A program made the position numbers and the translations under genes. Of a stretch of 64,000 nt of DNA, positions 1 to 11,883 are shown piece after piece. The notes below the pieces were generated by a model. That model was not told the origin of the DNA. It was given only the letters and a program-made list of their open reading frames with translations, and did not search any database. The DNA is from Parietaria judaica (Eukaryota; Streptophyta; Magnoliopsida; Rosales; Urticaceae). Where the stretch lies: positions 3,565,501 through 3,629,500 of the forward strand of contig OX940870.1 of NCBI GenBank assembly GCA_954871525.1, given 5' to 3'. The stretch's first letter is position 1. Each line of letters opens with the position of its first letter.

Positions 1-574
1 GAAAAAATAGTGTGTATCCACTAATTTATATATAATTACTCTACTCACGTTACATGTGACTACCGCTAGTGTTGATATAATTTTTTATGCTATGAATATT
101 ATCAAGACTTAGTAAAAAAAATTAGTGCCCCTCCTAGAAGAGAAAGCTAGCTTCGTTACAATTTCAAGTGTGTCACAATCTCACATCAAAAGTACACGAA
201 TACGCCATACTTTTCTTTTCTCTAAATATTCTCTAATATCATTTTTTGTCTTCTTCTCTCCAAATTCACCTCCAATCTTCATTTTATATTCTATTTATTC
301 CTCACAAATATTTTTAGTTTTTCTGTTCACCGTATCAATAGGTCGGAATGCATCTTGTTGATGTTTATTTTGTTAGAATTTTGTCTCGCCGCTTGAATAT
401 TTTATTTTATAAAATTCTTGTGTTAGTACCCCTTGTTATTTGAAAAACTAGCTCTTCACTTGTCACTAAGTATTGAGTACGTAAGAGGTACGACTATATT
501 AGTCATAGTTATTCAAGATAAACCATAATAAAGACTAACACAATCCACTAACACAATCCTTACGAAGTAGAGGG
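1..574. other. AT-rich intergenic DNA
   Basis: No gene, RNA or bounded repeat is recognisable. The open frame at 125-361 is low-complexity Phe/Ser-rich sequence typical of chance frames in AT-rich DNA. Confidence 0.5.
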
Positions 575-1514
575 TGTTGAAGGCGATTTTCACCTCCCTC
601 TTTCAGTCACAAAGATAATCAAAAGAACACAATAACAATGGATAATGAATATCTCTGATTTATTATATTCTCGAAAGGACTCAGTTTTTCCCGTTTGATA
701 GCTGGACAATTGAAGGATACAATTACGATGATAAGGATATAGTTTGGTCGGATTTGATGCCGCGCCTTGCCGTATTCGACGGGGCTGCCTACGTACTCGG
801 CGTACCGGGATCAGGCCATCACGTAGTTCAAAGTGGTTTGGTGATTTCTTCGTCTTCTTTCTTCCTTTCTTCTTTTTCTTTTTCTCTCTTCTTTCTCTCG
901 TAGCCGAATGCCTTGGTTGAATGTTCTTCTTGGGTATCCTTTCTGGCGTCCTTTTCTCCACCTGGCCCAATCTCTCTCTGGCCGACCTCCTACAATGAGG
1001 TTCTCTCTTAGTATTTATAGGCTTAGAGTCTGAAGAATTCGTTTCCCTTTTGGTTCCTTGAATCTCGCTAGGTTTTCCTTCTTTCTTGCTCTGATTGTTG
1101 CTAATTTTCCTTGATTACGCTGATTTCCCATGATTTCCTTACTTGATTAACTGATTCTCCTTTATTATCGCGATTCTGACTTCCTTCTTCATCTAATTCG
1201 TTGGGGTTTTGCGATGGGCTTTCCTTCGATGGGCTTTTATGCGAGGAAGTTCTTACACGATGAACTTATGCGAGGAGGTACTCCGGGGACGTCTTGCGAG
1301 GAAGTACTGCGAGGAATTTCTGCGCGGTGCGATGAAGTATTTCATCGCAGATTCCTTCTAATCAAGTTGGACCTCGTCGCGGATTGATACTTCATCGAGC
1401 GTGCTCCTTCGTGACCGATAGTCAACGAATCTCCTTGCTCCAATTCCATGTCGTTTTGGGACAAAACGACATAAGTAGTGTTAAGGAGGGATTTGACGAA
1501 ATCTGACCTTAACA
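575..1514 (-). repeat. LTR-like GC-richer island (solo LTR candidate)
   Basis: This island is richer in GC than its flanks. Read on the minus strand it has a TATA-like CCTATAAATA near 1009-1018 and ends in CTTCAACA at 575, as LTRs often end in CA. The upper boundary near 1514 (minus strand TGTTAAGG) is a guess, because the 5-bp flanks there do not match. A GC-rich tract of GCGAGGAAGT-like words lies at 1240-1370. The minus-strand 3' end resembles that of the island at 58420 (GGAGGTGAA...TCAACA in both). No gag or pol coding sequence is present. Confidence 0.4.
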
Positions 1515-2469
1515 CGAGAGTTAATAAAAAACTAGAATGATTATTGTTCGTATTTATTATTTTCAACCTTTAATTTGGACTACATGCTGTTTTCTAATAT
1601 AAAGACTTCCTGCATGAAAACTTCACCATTTTCTATACATTCAATAAAAATTTGTTTCTGATCATTGACCTAGCAAAATAATCAATTTATTAACAAATTT
1701 CTCCATTAGTATTCAATAATATCGATAAAAAATAAAAATAATGAAACTTTGGTAATCAATGACACATTTGTAAGCAACAATATCCAATTCTTATATTCAA
1801 GGCGTTGATAACTAATTATAATTTTGACACACGAAAATGCAAAAATAATACAAATAAAGATGAAATAATAAAAAAAAAACTATAGCTAACCATAATTTTC
1901 CTTAATTGACAATAGATTAAAAATAATGATTGATTAGCTTTAGAATAGTGCTGCTCCATTACTTAAAAAATAAGTGAATTTATTAAAAATAACGACTACC
2001 AATTGCTTAAAACTTAAAGCATATATATATATATATAACAAATGAATTTATTAAATGAAATTCAAACGTGCTTCGGGGAGTCAAATAAATATTTAATACT
2101 CTATATTATAGCAGAAAGCCGTGTGTGGGATGCCTGCTCGAAAGCAATGGTCTTAATTCCTAAACCCTAATAATGCCTAATAAACGTGGCCCTGGTTCGT
2201 GAAAGAATTGCTAGGTATTAATGATGTTTCGTAAAATTAAAAAAAAAATTAAAAGATATTAATGATGTATTATAATCCACTCGAGGTATTGCTTTTAATA
2301 ATATATTGTATTCCCTTTAGCCCTTCCTATTGAAGAAATTCAAAGATAGTACGTGATCAACTAATTCTTGTCCAGTTAGCCCGCCTCGCAAAGTCAGCTG
2401 GTCTGGGACATATCAGGCTGTCAAGGGATTGGTTAGGCAGTCATGTTGTGTGATTCGAGACCGAGTAAG
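1515..2469. other. AT-rich intergenic DNA
   Basis: Nothing coding is recognisable. It holds homopolymer runs and a short TA microsatellite near 2022-2037. Confidence 0.5.
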
Positions 2470-3260
2470 CAGAGGCAGAGTTAGGATTTGTTGAGTCGGT
2501 GCTTAAAATAATTTTTTAACATACATTTTTAACTATTTTTTAACAGCTAAATAACAATAATCATATAATAACATTGCAATATTTGTTAAAATTCAAATAG
2601 ACAAAGTTATCTTAAACAAAATATAAAGTCAATTTTTAAATTTTTATTTTTTAAAAATATTATAGAATAGATTTCTCGTCGACAGAAACAAAAATATATG
2701 TCACGACGATTACGTTTTGACGTATTTTTAAAAAATAATTATAACTATTTATTACTTTTGAATGAATTAAAGACAATTAATGAGAAAGAACCAAAAGTGG
2801 AAAAGCATGGTAATAAAATAGTTATAATATGTTGAGAATGTGTAGAAATGCGATCAAAATGAGCGAAAACGTGAAATCATAATACGACTACATGAAACTT
2901 CATGATAGGGACTAGACAATTTTTTTATTACTATTTTACAAAAAAAAGAAAGTTATATCATTAAAAAATTAACCACTAAAGCTATAAGGATTATAACTCA
3001 TTATATTGTAGTATTTTGCCTCAAATAAGATGATAAATTATGTTTTTTTATAAAAAAAAAATACATGTTTTTGTTGGTGTTAGGAGTCGATCTTGGATCT
3101 TTCCAAACGTAAGACCTTGAAGGCAATAACCAAAGCTAATACATGTTACTCGACTTACTGTTAATATTTTATACATAATATCTATTATTATTATTATTTT
3201 ACGCGCCGTTTTTCAGGTGGTGCCCAAGCATGCACTCGACTTTATATAGTTCCGCCCCTG
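2470..3260. mobile_element. hAT-like non-autonomous element A
   Basis: The ends are imperfect inverted repeats: CAGAGGCAGAGTTAG at 2470 against TATAGTTCCGCCCCTG at 3245-3260, whose complement starts CAGGGGCGGAACTA. The flanking octamers cgagtaag (2462-2469) and caagcaag (3261-3268) agree at 6 of 8 bases, fitting a decayed 8-bp hAT-type target duplication. There is no transposase frame inside. A relative lies at 43384-54472, split by a CACTA transposon, so this copy shows the empty site. The superfamily is inferred from TIR shape and duplication length only. Confidence 0.65.
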
Positions 3261-3300
3261 CAAGCAAGCATGGCCATGTTCAAAATCTCTACCCTTACGG

Positions 3301-4493
3301 CATAGACGGAGCTACATACGCACGAGCGTAGGCATGTGGCTACAGTCATATATAAAAAGAAAAAACTAATGAAGTGATATTGTATTTATATTGTTTAAGT
3401 GGGCAAATGTTATAGTGTAGCACATTTAAATTTTTAAGACATTTCCTTTGTTATTATGCATGATATATTGGGATTTATTACCTATTTTATTTTATTGATC
3501 ACATGTGTTCCTATTATTTATATATTATCTTTTATCTTTCTTATTCTTTTATAGCTATTAGGGGTATGAAAAAAAAAAAAACCTATACCCAACCGTTCAA
3601 CCCAATCCAATTGAACTCAACCCAATCTAATTCAACTCAATTAACCCAATAAATATCGGATTGGGTTGGATCCAACCCGAATAAATTATCGGGCTAGGGT
3701 CGGGCCGGATGCATTGGGTTGGGCAAGCCCAATCGACCCAACGAAGTTTTTCTTTTAAGTAATTTAATACTCTTTTTAATATTTGATGTATTTTAAGTAA
3801 GTACAAACACATAACCTTAAAGTCTCATATTTATATTTAATTATTACTTTATGTCTATGATTATGTTTCTAGTTTATTTTTACGATTACGCTTCTAGTTT
3901 AGTTTAAAACTACGTTTTGTACTTCTCTTATTGAATGTTTAGGACTTATTAATGTTTAGTCTTTTAATGGGATGTTTAAAAACATTATATTGAATTTATG
4001 TTTATTGATTGACTGTTTAAATTTATGTGTGATTCGGTAAAAAAAATAAAAAATTATATAGTTTAGTCCAATGACCCAACCCGACCCTGAGTTTTTCGCG
4101 TCGCTTTGGATTGGGCCTTCAAAAATATTGGGTTGGATTGGGTTGCTATTCCAAAACCCAATAAGATCAAGTCGGGTTAAATTTTTAGCTCGGGTCAACC
4201 CAATCCAACCCATGCACACCCCTAATAGCTATTATAGCTTAGTTGGGATTTTGTTGCTCTGTTATTTTTATTGATATATTGCAGAACACGATAGGTAGCG
4301 TTTAAATTATTTAATGAGATAAGAAAATTGATCGTACATTTGCTCACTAAAATTATGGGTTTTGACCGGCCACTTATATAGATATAAACACATATAAAAC
4401 ATAAAAAGTTAATACCATTATAACTAACTAAATTAAATTTATAATAGTTATATAGTGTTTCGGCTTAACCAAAAAGCTAGCTCCACCACTTTG
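3301..4493. mobile_element. hAT-like element C, carrying a nested element
   Basis: It begins CATAGACGGAGCTACAT and ends near CTAGCTCCACCACTTTG, so the termini are loosely inverted and resemble those of element A. Outside the nested insertion at 3559-4224 it aligns along its length with 61355-61717 (shared words include AATGAAGTGAT, TTATTATTTATATATT and AGCTTAGTT). The flanking octamers match only weakly, so the exact ends are uncertain. Confidence 0.55.
3559..4224. mobile_element. hAT-like non-autonomous element (666 bp)
   Basis: It starts TAGGGGTATG and ends GCACACCCCTA, which are matching inverted termini. It is flanked by identical 8-bp direct repeats ATAGCTAT at 3551-3558 and 4225-4232. 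Subterminal regions carry inverted AACCCAA/TTGGGTT-rich words typical of plant TAGGG-terminated hAT elements. The open frames inside are translations of these repeats, not genes. Comparison with the relative at 61355-61717 shows the uninterrupted site. Confidence 0.85.
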
Positions 4494-5179
4494 CATTCCG
4501 ACAATGGCCAACACAATGCATAGTAGGATCTAATGACAAACTAAGGACATCTCCACTCAATAGTAGAACGAAGATTCGAGGTTTATAAGGGCTTGTTTGA
4601 AATTTTAGTAGACATTAAAAAATTTAGAATGAAAATTTTGTTAAATATGTGAGGGGGTTATATGGGAAATTCATAAATTAACTAGGAAAAAAATGGTGGA
4701 TTTTATAGGTAAATGTTTTGTTGCTCCAATGTAACACTTTTTTTTACTCAAAAAATGATTATATATTTACCAAATTATTCTCTAATTTGTAATTTACTTA
4801 TATATATAACTTGAGTGCATTAAACGTCTAACAAATTTTCATCAATAATTAATTTTTGCTCTCAAAAAATGATTATGAAACATTATTGTATCATTATAAT
4901 TGTGTAAATACATATTATATAATAAAATTAGATCGTTACATGAATTTTAAAATCAAAGAAAAAGCTTTGACAATTACATTGAACAAATAAATTATAGATG
5001 AAAATGAAAAGTAATGATTAAGAGTTGCATATTTTCTTTAAGAATTGTATTTTTTAAATAATAAATTTGATGATAATCTCTAATTAATAATTAAATATTA
5101 TCATTTGTTTACTTCATTCTCAGCTCCATTAGAGCAGACAATTTGGAGTTTAATATTGGCTCACTCTTAATTAATTATA
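4494..5179. other. AT-rich intergenic DNA
   Basis: No gene or bounded element is seen. The last bases (5171-5179, TTAATTATA) form one side of the target duplication of the next element. Confidence 0.5.
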
Positions 5180-6021
5180 GGGAATTTTACTTTTTTATAC
5201 CCTCTAGTTTCAGTTTTAGCAAAAATATACCCTCTAGTTTCATAAACAACTAAAATATACCTTCAATGTCTACTTTAGTTTTGTTTTTTATGCCCTCTGT
5301 CCATTTTTATTTTTCGATATCCCAAAATTACCCTTTTTCAATTTTATTTTTCTTATAAACTAATAGATAAAAAATAAACAAATTAATTAATTTAAAAAAG
5401 ACATATATTGTTGTTCTTTGAAATAACAAAGTAAATAAAATCAATATAGAGGTATTCTTCTTGGCCGTCGTTTATGTCTCCATCCTCATACCGTCATACG
5501 ACATACCCTACGACTCCTGTTGGGAAGTCCACGGCGAAGAAATTCAGGGCGACGCACTGAAGCACGGCTTCATGGTGCTCCAGAGCCTCCCCTTCTTCTT
5601 ATCCAACTTCGGCCCCCTCGTTCTACTAAACGGCTCGATTAGCATAGTCACCACCACCTTCATCGCCCCGGCCCGCCGAGCTCTACCCCGCGAGGTTCTG
5701 GTCCACTTCCCATGGCATCGCCAGCACGGCGGGGATCATCGGGTCAGTCGGGTTCTTGTGGGCCTCGCACGACAGGAAGGTAGAGGGGTGCCCGGAAGGA
5801 ATCAGAATGACGAAGTCGCGCTGGTGATTCGGGTTGGGGTTTTCAGGGTGTGGGAACGGTGGTCAAATACTTTTTCATGCTCGAGATGAAGAAGGGTGTA
5901 TGATTTTGTCTTCATTAATTAAAGGGTAAAAATGATAAATTACATTCTCAGGGTATACTTTAGTTTGAGGGTATATTTTTGCCAAAAGTGCAACTAGAGG
6001 GTATAAAAAAGCAAAATTCCC
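5180..6021. mobile_element. Mutator-like element with GC-rich captured interior (Pack-MULE candidate)
   Basis: The long terminal inverted repeats begin GGGAATTTTACTTTTTTATA on the left and, read inward from 6021, GGGAATTTTGCTTTTTTATA on the right. Similarity continues for roughly 80 bases. The 9-bp flanks TTAATTATA (5171-5179) and TTAATTAAA (6022-6030) differ at one base, fitting a Mutator-type duplication. The interior 5460-5860 is strikingly GC-rich against AT-rich TIRs. It is open on the plus strand for 142 codons but without an ATG at the frame start. I do not recognise the captured sequence and cannot tell its original coding strand. Confidence 0.7.
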
Positions 6022-6157
6022 TTAATTAAATACTTTTTTGCTTACATATGCCGGCCTGAGTTCAGTTCAAACCATGTGTCCCTCCATTAGATATCCTATT
6101 TATTTAGCAATGATAATATTAATTTACTCTTCTCAAGAGATGATTGTTAGATCTTAA

Positions 6158-6837
6158 GGATAATAGCGGCTAAAGTATCATTTCTTTGGCCAAATGTTCA
6201 AACAAAGGGTCAAACCAAATGAATATCGGTAGAAGTAGCTAAACTCTACGAATGTGTGTTGGATACAAATTCCCTCTAATCTTTTTAACACCCACTAGTC
6301 AATGTGTAACGTGGAAATCTATTGATTGCCACGTGTCACGCCAACAAGATTAGGGTTTCGCTGGAGTCGAAGCCGGCTCAGAGCGGCGTCCATGGCGGCG
6401 GCTCCAAGGACTCCCATGGATGAATCATCCTGTCAAAATGAATAACCTTAATTCAGGAAAATCAAGTTGTACAAATTCTTAGATTCTCCCATTTCTTCAT
6501 TTTCAAGTAACTTCTTCATGAACTGTAAGCTTCTTAACAAAACAACCTCCATTTGGGGACAGGAATTTCTTCAATCACTCGATTAGTCCTCGAAAAAGGA
6601 TACCGAAGTCAACGAATTTCAAGTATATACTAAAACAAAACCATAATAACAGATATATATATAAATATATACACACACGTATATACATATATAGATACAG
6701 AGATGGAGAGAGTTAACATCTGAATTGAGCTTGCTCGGATACAAGTAGATTTTGGCTACTTCTGCCAGTATTGATTCGGTTTGACCCTTTGCTCGCACAT
6801 TTGGCAAAAGAATAGGTACTTTAGCCGCTATTATCCC
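6158..6837. mobile_element. Mutator-like element with GC-rich insert, upstream of SULTR1
   Basis: Inverted termini start GGATAATAGCGGCTAAAGTA on the left and GGGATAATAGCGGCTAAAGTA on the complement of the right end. Similarity runs over about 100 bases, through words such as AAAGGGTCAAACC and AGAAGTAGC. The 9-bp flanks agatcttaa (6149-6157) and aaatcttaa (6838-6846) match at 8 of 9. A GC-rich core at 6340-6440 looks like the start of a nuclear gene: AGGGTTTCG, then ATGGCGGCGGCTCC opening a 17-codon frame. This suggests a captured 5' gene fragment. No transposase is present. Confidence 0.7.
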
Positions 6838-6846
6838 AAATCTTAA

Positions 6847-7601
6847 TCTAGTTTCACGCCACTAATAGAGTCAGGCAGTCAGCCATGTAGAAAAAAAAAA
6901 TATTAAAATATCATTAACTGACACATACTGAATCCGCCCCTAAATCCATCCAAGTTCATGACCAAAGAAAAATAGCAGGCATTGACTATACACAGCTTGG
7001 CCCACATTTACTAAAAATAATAAACTATTAATCCTTGGCTCTTTTTACAGCTTTTGACTTTTCTATTACTTTCAATTTGCCACGTGGATCATAGCAGTCC
7101 CAACGTTTTTTTACTTTCTTTTTTTTCGCTTTTTAGTTTATAAATTCCCTTGACACGTCACCATCTTATTATCAAATATATTTATATATATATATAATAT
7201 AGCGTAGGTGATAATTGATAAATAACAGAAAAAGAATCATAATCCTATTTTAGACCTTTTCTTTACGTCGTTCGTTGGACAGCGAATCTTGAAAAAGGAG
7301 AAGGAAAAGTTGTGTTTTGAAGGCAAAACCTGTGGTTGATGAACCTGGACCAAAACAGAGCTTTGTTCGCTCCTTCCTCGCCAGTGCTTATATAATATAC
7401 ATATATACATATATATATATTGATCTTTTTGATTCTGCGGAAATACGAGGACCATCGTTTGTGCGAGAAAAGGTCCACACTGATCTCAGCTTTTGGCTTT
7501 TTGGGTATATATTATAGATATCATTGATTTCTTTAAATTATATTTCTTTATAATGTGCAGATTATCTCTATCTCTCCCACTTTCGACGGCTTCGATCAAA
7601 A
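6847..7601 (+). promoter_or_regulatory. Candidate SULTR1 promoter and untranslated leader exon
   Basis: This is non-coding sequence between the Mutator-like element and the sulfate transporter. A possible 5' splice donor, AAAA|gtatgtgc, follows 7601. The matching acceptor would be ttttcag at 8867-8873, just before the coding exon, giving a leader intron of about 1.27 kb. Neither the transcription start nor this leader is proven by the sequence. TA microsatellites lie near 7178-7200 and 7395-7420. Confidence 0.3.
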
Positions 7602-8873
7602 GTATGTGCTTCTCTCTTGTCGTTTTGTGTTTTTATCGTAATCTTGGATTGTGCTTCAGAATTGAGCTCGGTAATTGCATAGTTACTATATATCTATATC
7701 TATATATATATAGTCAAATGTCAAACATACACTTTCAACGAAGTGTGCATTGAATTCAAAGTTTAAGAATTAAAAAAAAAATAATGACGATGCTAATTAG
7801 TCGTATAATAAGACAATGATGATCATCAAATGTTTAATTCAATTGACTGTGAGTGTTTAGAGCTTAATTTGTTGGAACCGAATCACTGTAGTGCGAATTT
7901 GAAGACGATTCGTGAGCCCCGTTAGTACGAGCTCCGTTTCTTGGTTTGTGTTTTTTGAGTGCCTATTCAGTTGGAATACGAGATCACATGGCCTCCGTCT
8001 TATAGAGAAAATGTGGAGAAAATTTACGGGTGGTGGGTCGGACCCCCTAAATGTATAATTTTGTGTGTCAATTTTCTAAAAAGTTAAGAGGGTTTAATCC
8101 CAAGAGTGAGAACATTAAGAAGAATAAACATGAAGAGTCGGGTTTTACAAGGCTTACTTTGAGATGTGATGTAGTATCAATGACTTTAAGCTTCACATTT
8201 TCATTCAAAATATGCAGTCAAAGTACAATAATTATCATATATAATAAAAGATGAAATCTAGCTTCATTCGATCATATTTAATTATAATATATGAAAAGAT
8301 AAAAGCTAGCTTCAATTGTGGTGGTCGACTTGGATTCTGAAACTAGTTTTAGAAACTCTATGTAAGTGCTTTTGATTCTTTATTCCTCACCTTTTGCCAA
8401 GTATGAGCATATCGCTTACATCACAAGTTATATAATTAATTTGATACATGCTTGTGTGTAATCGTGCATGTGAGTGAATTATGCTCTAATTTGAACAAAG
8501 TATTTTATAGTATTTCATATATATGTATATGTATATGTATATATATATATATATGGAGGACTAGTTTCTCAATTCTCACATCAGAACCATTGAAGCACAA
8601 TAATACTGCAGAGATAATACAAGTTTCTGATGCACCGTAATCTATATTGAAAAATATATTTTCGGCTTCGGAAATTTTGAATTAAAAAAACCCGGGAATC
8701 GATCAGCTTTTTTCTCACAACAACGATCAACGCCGTTTTGTGTTCCCGCTGCATCAATTTTCGCTACATATAGAAATATTGCATTTATTGGGTTGGTCTC
8801 GTTTTCAGTATTCATTTTGCTGATTGTCATGTTAATGTAAACAGATTGTGAAGAGTTTTTGGTTTTGTTTTCA
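7602..8873 (+). other. Putative 5'-UTR intron of SULTR1
   Basis: The region is AT-rich with no coding content, bounded by a gtatgt donor and a ttttgttttcag acceptor. An alternating TA/TG microsatellite occupies about 8517-8553. The acceptor is convincing; the donor is one of several possible. Confidence 0.35.
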
Positions 8874-8901
8874 GAAAGTGAAGCAGCGCGTAACTGATCG
8901 C

Positions 8902-11883
8902 ATGGCTTCGTCCGACCGGGCCGAGCCATACGTGCGAAAAGTAGCCGCTCCACAGAAGCAGAACCTCTTTGCGGAGTTCAAAGCGACGTTGAAAGAGACA
9001 TTCTTCGCCGATGATCCTCTGCGTTCCTTCAAGGATCAGCCCAAGTCTCGGAAGTTTGTGCTCGGGATTCAAGCCATTTTTCCGATTCTAGAATGGTCGA
9101 GAAGCTACAGCCTCGAGAAGTTCCGAGGCGACGTGATCGCCGGCCTCACCATTGCCAGCCTCTGCATTCCTCAGGTGAATACAATACTCATTATCATTAT
9201 CAACTTGTAACAACGTTTCAACTTATAACCTTAAATGTCAATAAAAAACAGGACATCGGGTACGCGAAATTAGCGAACTTGCCTCCGGAATATGGACTGT
9301 GTAAGCGCCCTCGTCTCAACATTTCGATTTCGAGCACGGATTCTTTTCGCTCCAATTGTTTATTTCTTTGTTATAATGTTTTCAGATTCGAGCTTCGTAC
9401 CGCCATTGATCTATGCTTTCATGGGAAGCTCAAGAGACATAGCGATCGGTCCGGTCGCTGTGGTGTCTCTCTTGCTCGGCACGTTGCTTCAAAACGAGAT
9501 CGATCACACGACGCACCCAACAGAGTACCTGAGGCTAGCCTTCACGGCCACTTTCTTTGCAGGCATCACTCAGGCCACGCTTGGCATCATGAGGTAATTT
9601 TCGTCGAGCGAGCATTGCGCGGAAACTTTACACTCTCGAGAGTGCGATCTTAACGTGTTTTTGGTTCTGTTGATCAGATTGGGATTCTTGATTGATTTCC
9701 TGTCGCACGCTGCTATCGTCGGGTTCATGGGCGGAGCTGCCATAACGATCGCCCTCCAACAGCTGAAGGGCTTTCTTGGAATTAAAACTTTCACTAAGAA
9801 GACTGATATCATCTCTGTGATGCAATCAGTCTTTGGCTCAGCTCATCATGGAGTAAGTAATAACAGAAATAACCAACTTTCTATATCTATATGTATATCT
9901 ATATGATATATCTATATCTATATATATCAGTCACTGACTTTTGATTCTGTATCTGCAGTGGAACTGGCAGACCATGGTCATCGGTGGCGTGTTTCTGAGC
10001 TTCCTCATCACAGCAAAATATATCGTAAGAACTTACATAAATCGAACATTGAGAAGGTCGAATCGGACTTTTCTTGAATCATTGATGTGATTTTTCGGTT
10101 TGTTGCAGGGAAAGAAGAGCAAGAAGTACTTCTGGGTGCCGGCAATTGCCCCGCTGATATCAGTTGTTCTGTCTACTTTGTTCGTCTACTTGACACACGC
10201 AGAGAAGAAAGGCGTTGCAATTGTAAGTAATTCACGCGAATTCTCGACATTTTATGGTTTACTGATTATGATAATGACGCCTTATTCGGGTTGAATTGAT
10301 GAAGGTGAAACACATAGACAGAGGAATAAACCCGTCGTCCGTGAACCAAATATACTTCAGCGGCGAATACCTCGGAAAAGGCTTCAAGATTGGCGTTGTC
10401 GCAGCCATGATCGCGTTGACGGTGAGATCACAACCTCCCGTTGAAATAACATGACTTATTTTTATCGTGACGCTCAAGAAACTCCGAAAACTAAATTTTC
10501 TTTACCGGGCTCGGCTTCTCAGGAGGCTATAGCGATTGGAAGAACTTTCGCTTCAATGAAGGACTACCAAATCGACGGGAACAAAGAAATGGTGGCCCTT
10601 GGAGCGATGAACGTGGTCGGTTCCATGACATCTTGCTACGTAGCAACCGGTGAGAAAACAACGTGAATATCTGATTTAAGCTCAAGAAATCAAGTCAACT
10701 AACCACAGTCGGTCAACTGTCCAGGCTCGTTCTCTCGGTCGGCGGTGAACTACATGGCGGGGTGCCAAACCGCGATGTCGAACATAGTAATGTCCGGCGT
10801 GGTGTTCCTGACACTGCTCTTCATTACTCCTCTCTTCAAGTACACTCCCAATGCCATCCTCTCGGCGATCATTATCTCCGCCGTGATCAACCTCATTGAC
10901 TTTAAAGCCGCGCTCCTCATCTGGAAGATCGACAAGTTTGACTTTGTCGCCTGCATCGGAGCCTTCTTTGGCGTCGTTTTCGCCTCCGTCGAGATTGGCC
11001 TCTTGATAGCCGTGAGAATATTTTTCAATAGAAGATTTAATGTCATGAGAGGTTGAACCTGTATCTCATTCGGTCTTTTGGTGCTAGGTGTCGATTTCTT
11101 TTGCGAAGATTCTCCTGCAAGTAACGAGGCCTCGAACAACGATTCTCGGGAAGATTCCGAGGACGAGCGTGTACCGGAACATTCAGCAGTACCCGGATGC
11201 GACCAAGGCTCCCGGAATTTTGATCGTGAGAGTCGATTCTGCTATTTACTTTTCCAACTCCAACTATGTCAAAGAGAGGTAGTCTCTCTCGCTATATATA
11301 CATGTAGAAATACACATCTATAAGTATGTCCCGTCTCTCATGTTTGATCATGAGTACTACTGCAGAATTCTGAGATGGTTGACGGACGAAGAAGAACAGA
11401 TTAAAGCGACGCAGCAACCGGCAATTCACTTTCTGATCGTCGAGATGTCACGTAAATGCCTCTTTCCTTTTCTTATTCATCTAGTCCTACAAAATAAAAT
11501 TCTTGTTTCAATACGAACGGATAATATCTCATAAGCGATTTGCGGTTTTTTCTTTTTCTTTTTCAGCGGTTACGGACATCGACACTAGCGGCATTCACGC
11601 CTTGGAAGAACTGCACAGAAGCCTGCAAAAGAGAGAGATTCAGGTATTGAAGATCTCTGACTTTCCCTCTCAAATCCAGTGTTTAGAGATTCTCTTTCTA
11701 ACAGAGCTTGCATACATTCTTGTTTTGCTGAAACAGCTCGTTCTCGCGAATCCCGGCCCGGCAGTGATCGACAAGCTTCACGCCTCGAGATTCCCGGCTC
11801 TGATCGGTGACGACAGAATCTTCCTGACTGTCGCCGACGCTGTCGCAGCCTGCTCACCCAAACTGGCAGAGGAAACAGTTTGA
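8902..11883 (+). CDS. SULTR1: High-affinity sulfate transporter, group 1 (SULTR1 type)
   Basis: This is a plasma-membrane H+/sulfate symporter of the SLC26/SulP family. Exons: 8902-9174, 9252-9300, 9386-9593, 9678-9852, 9959-10024, 10109-10222, 10305-10421, 10523-10649, 10725-11011, 11088-11278, 11366-11451, 11567-11643 and 11737-11883. They sum to 1917 nt (638 aa) with all introns GT-AG. The SulP signature [20 protein letters not shown] begins at residue 103. Hydrophobic membrane segments run through about residue 480. A C-terminal STAS domain follows, with [15 protein letters not shown]; the Thr in DTSG is functionally important in this family. Words such as [35 protein letters not shown] and [17 protein letters not shown] place it in group 1 rather than groups 2-4. 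The start ATG ([11 protein letters not shown]) sits 28 nt after a leader-intron acceptor. An in-frame upstream ATG at 8848 lies before that acceptor and is presumably intronic. The numbered isoform is not assigned. Confidence 0.95.
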
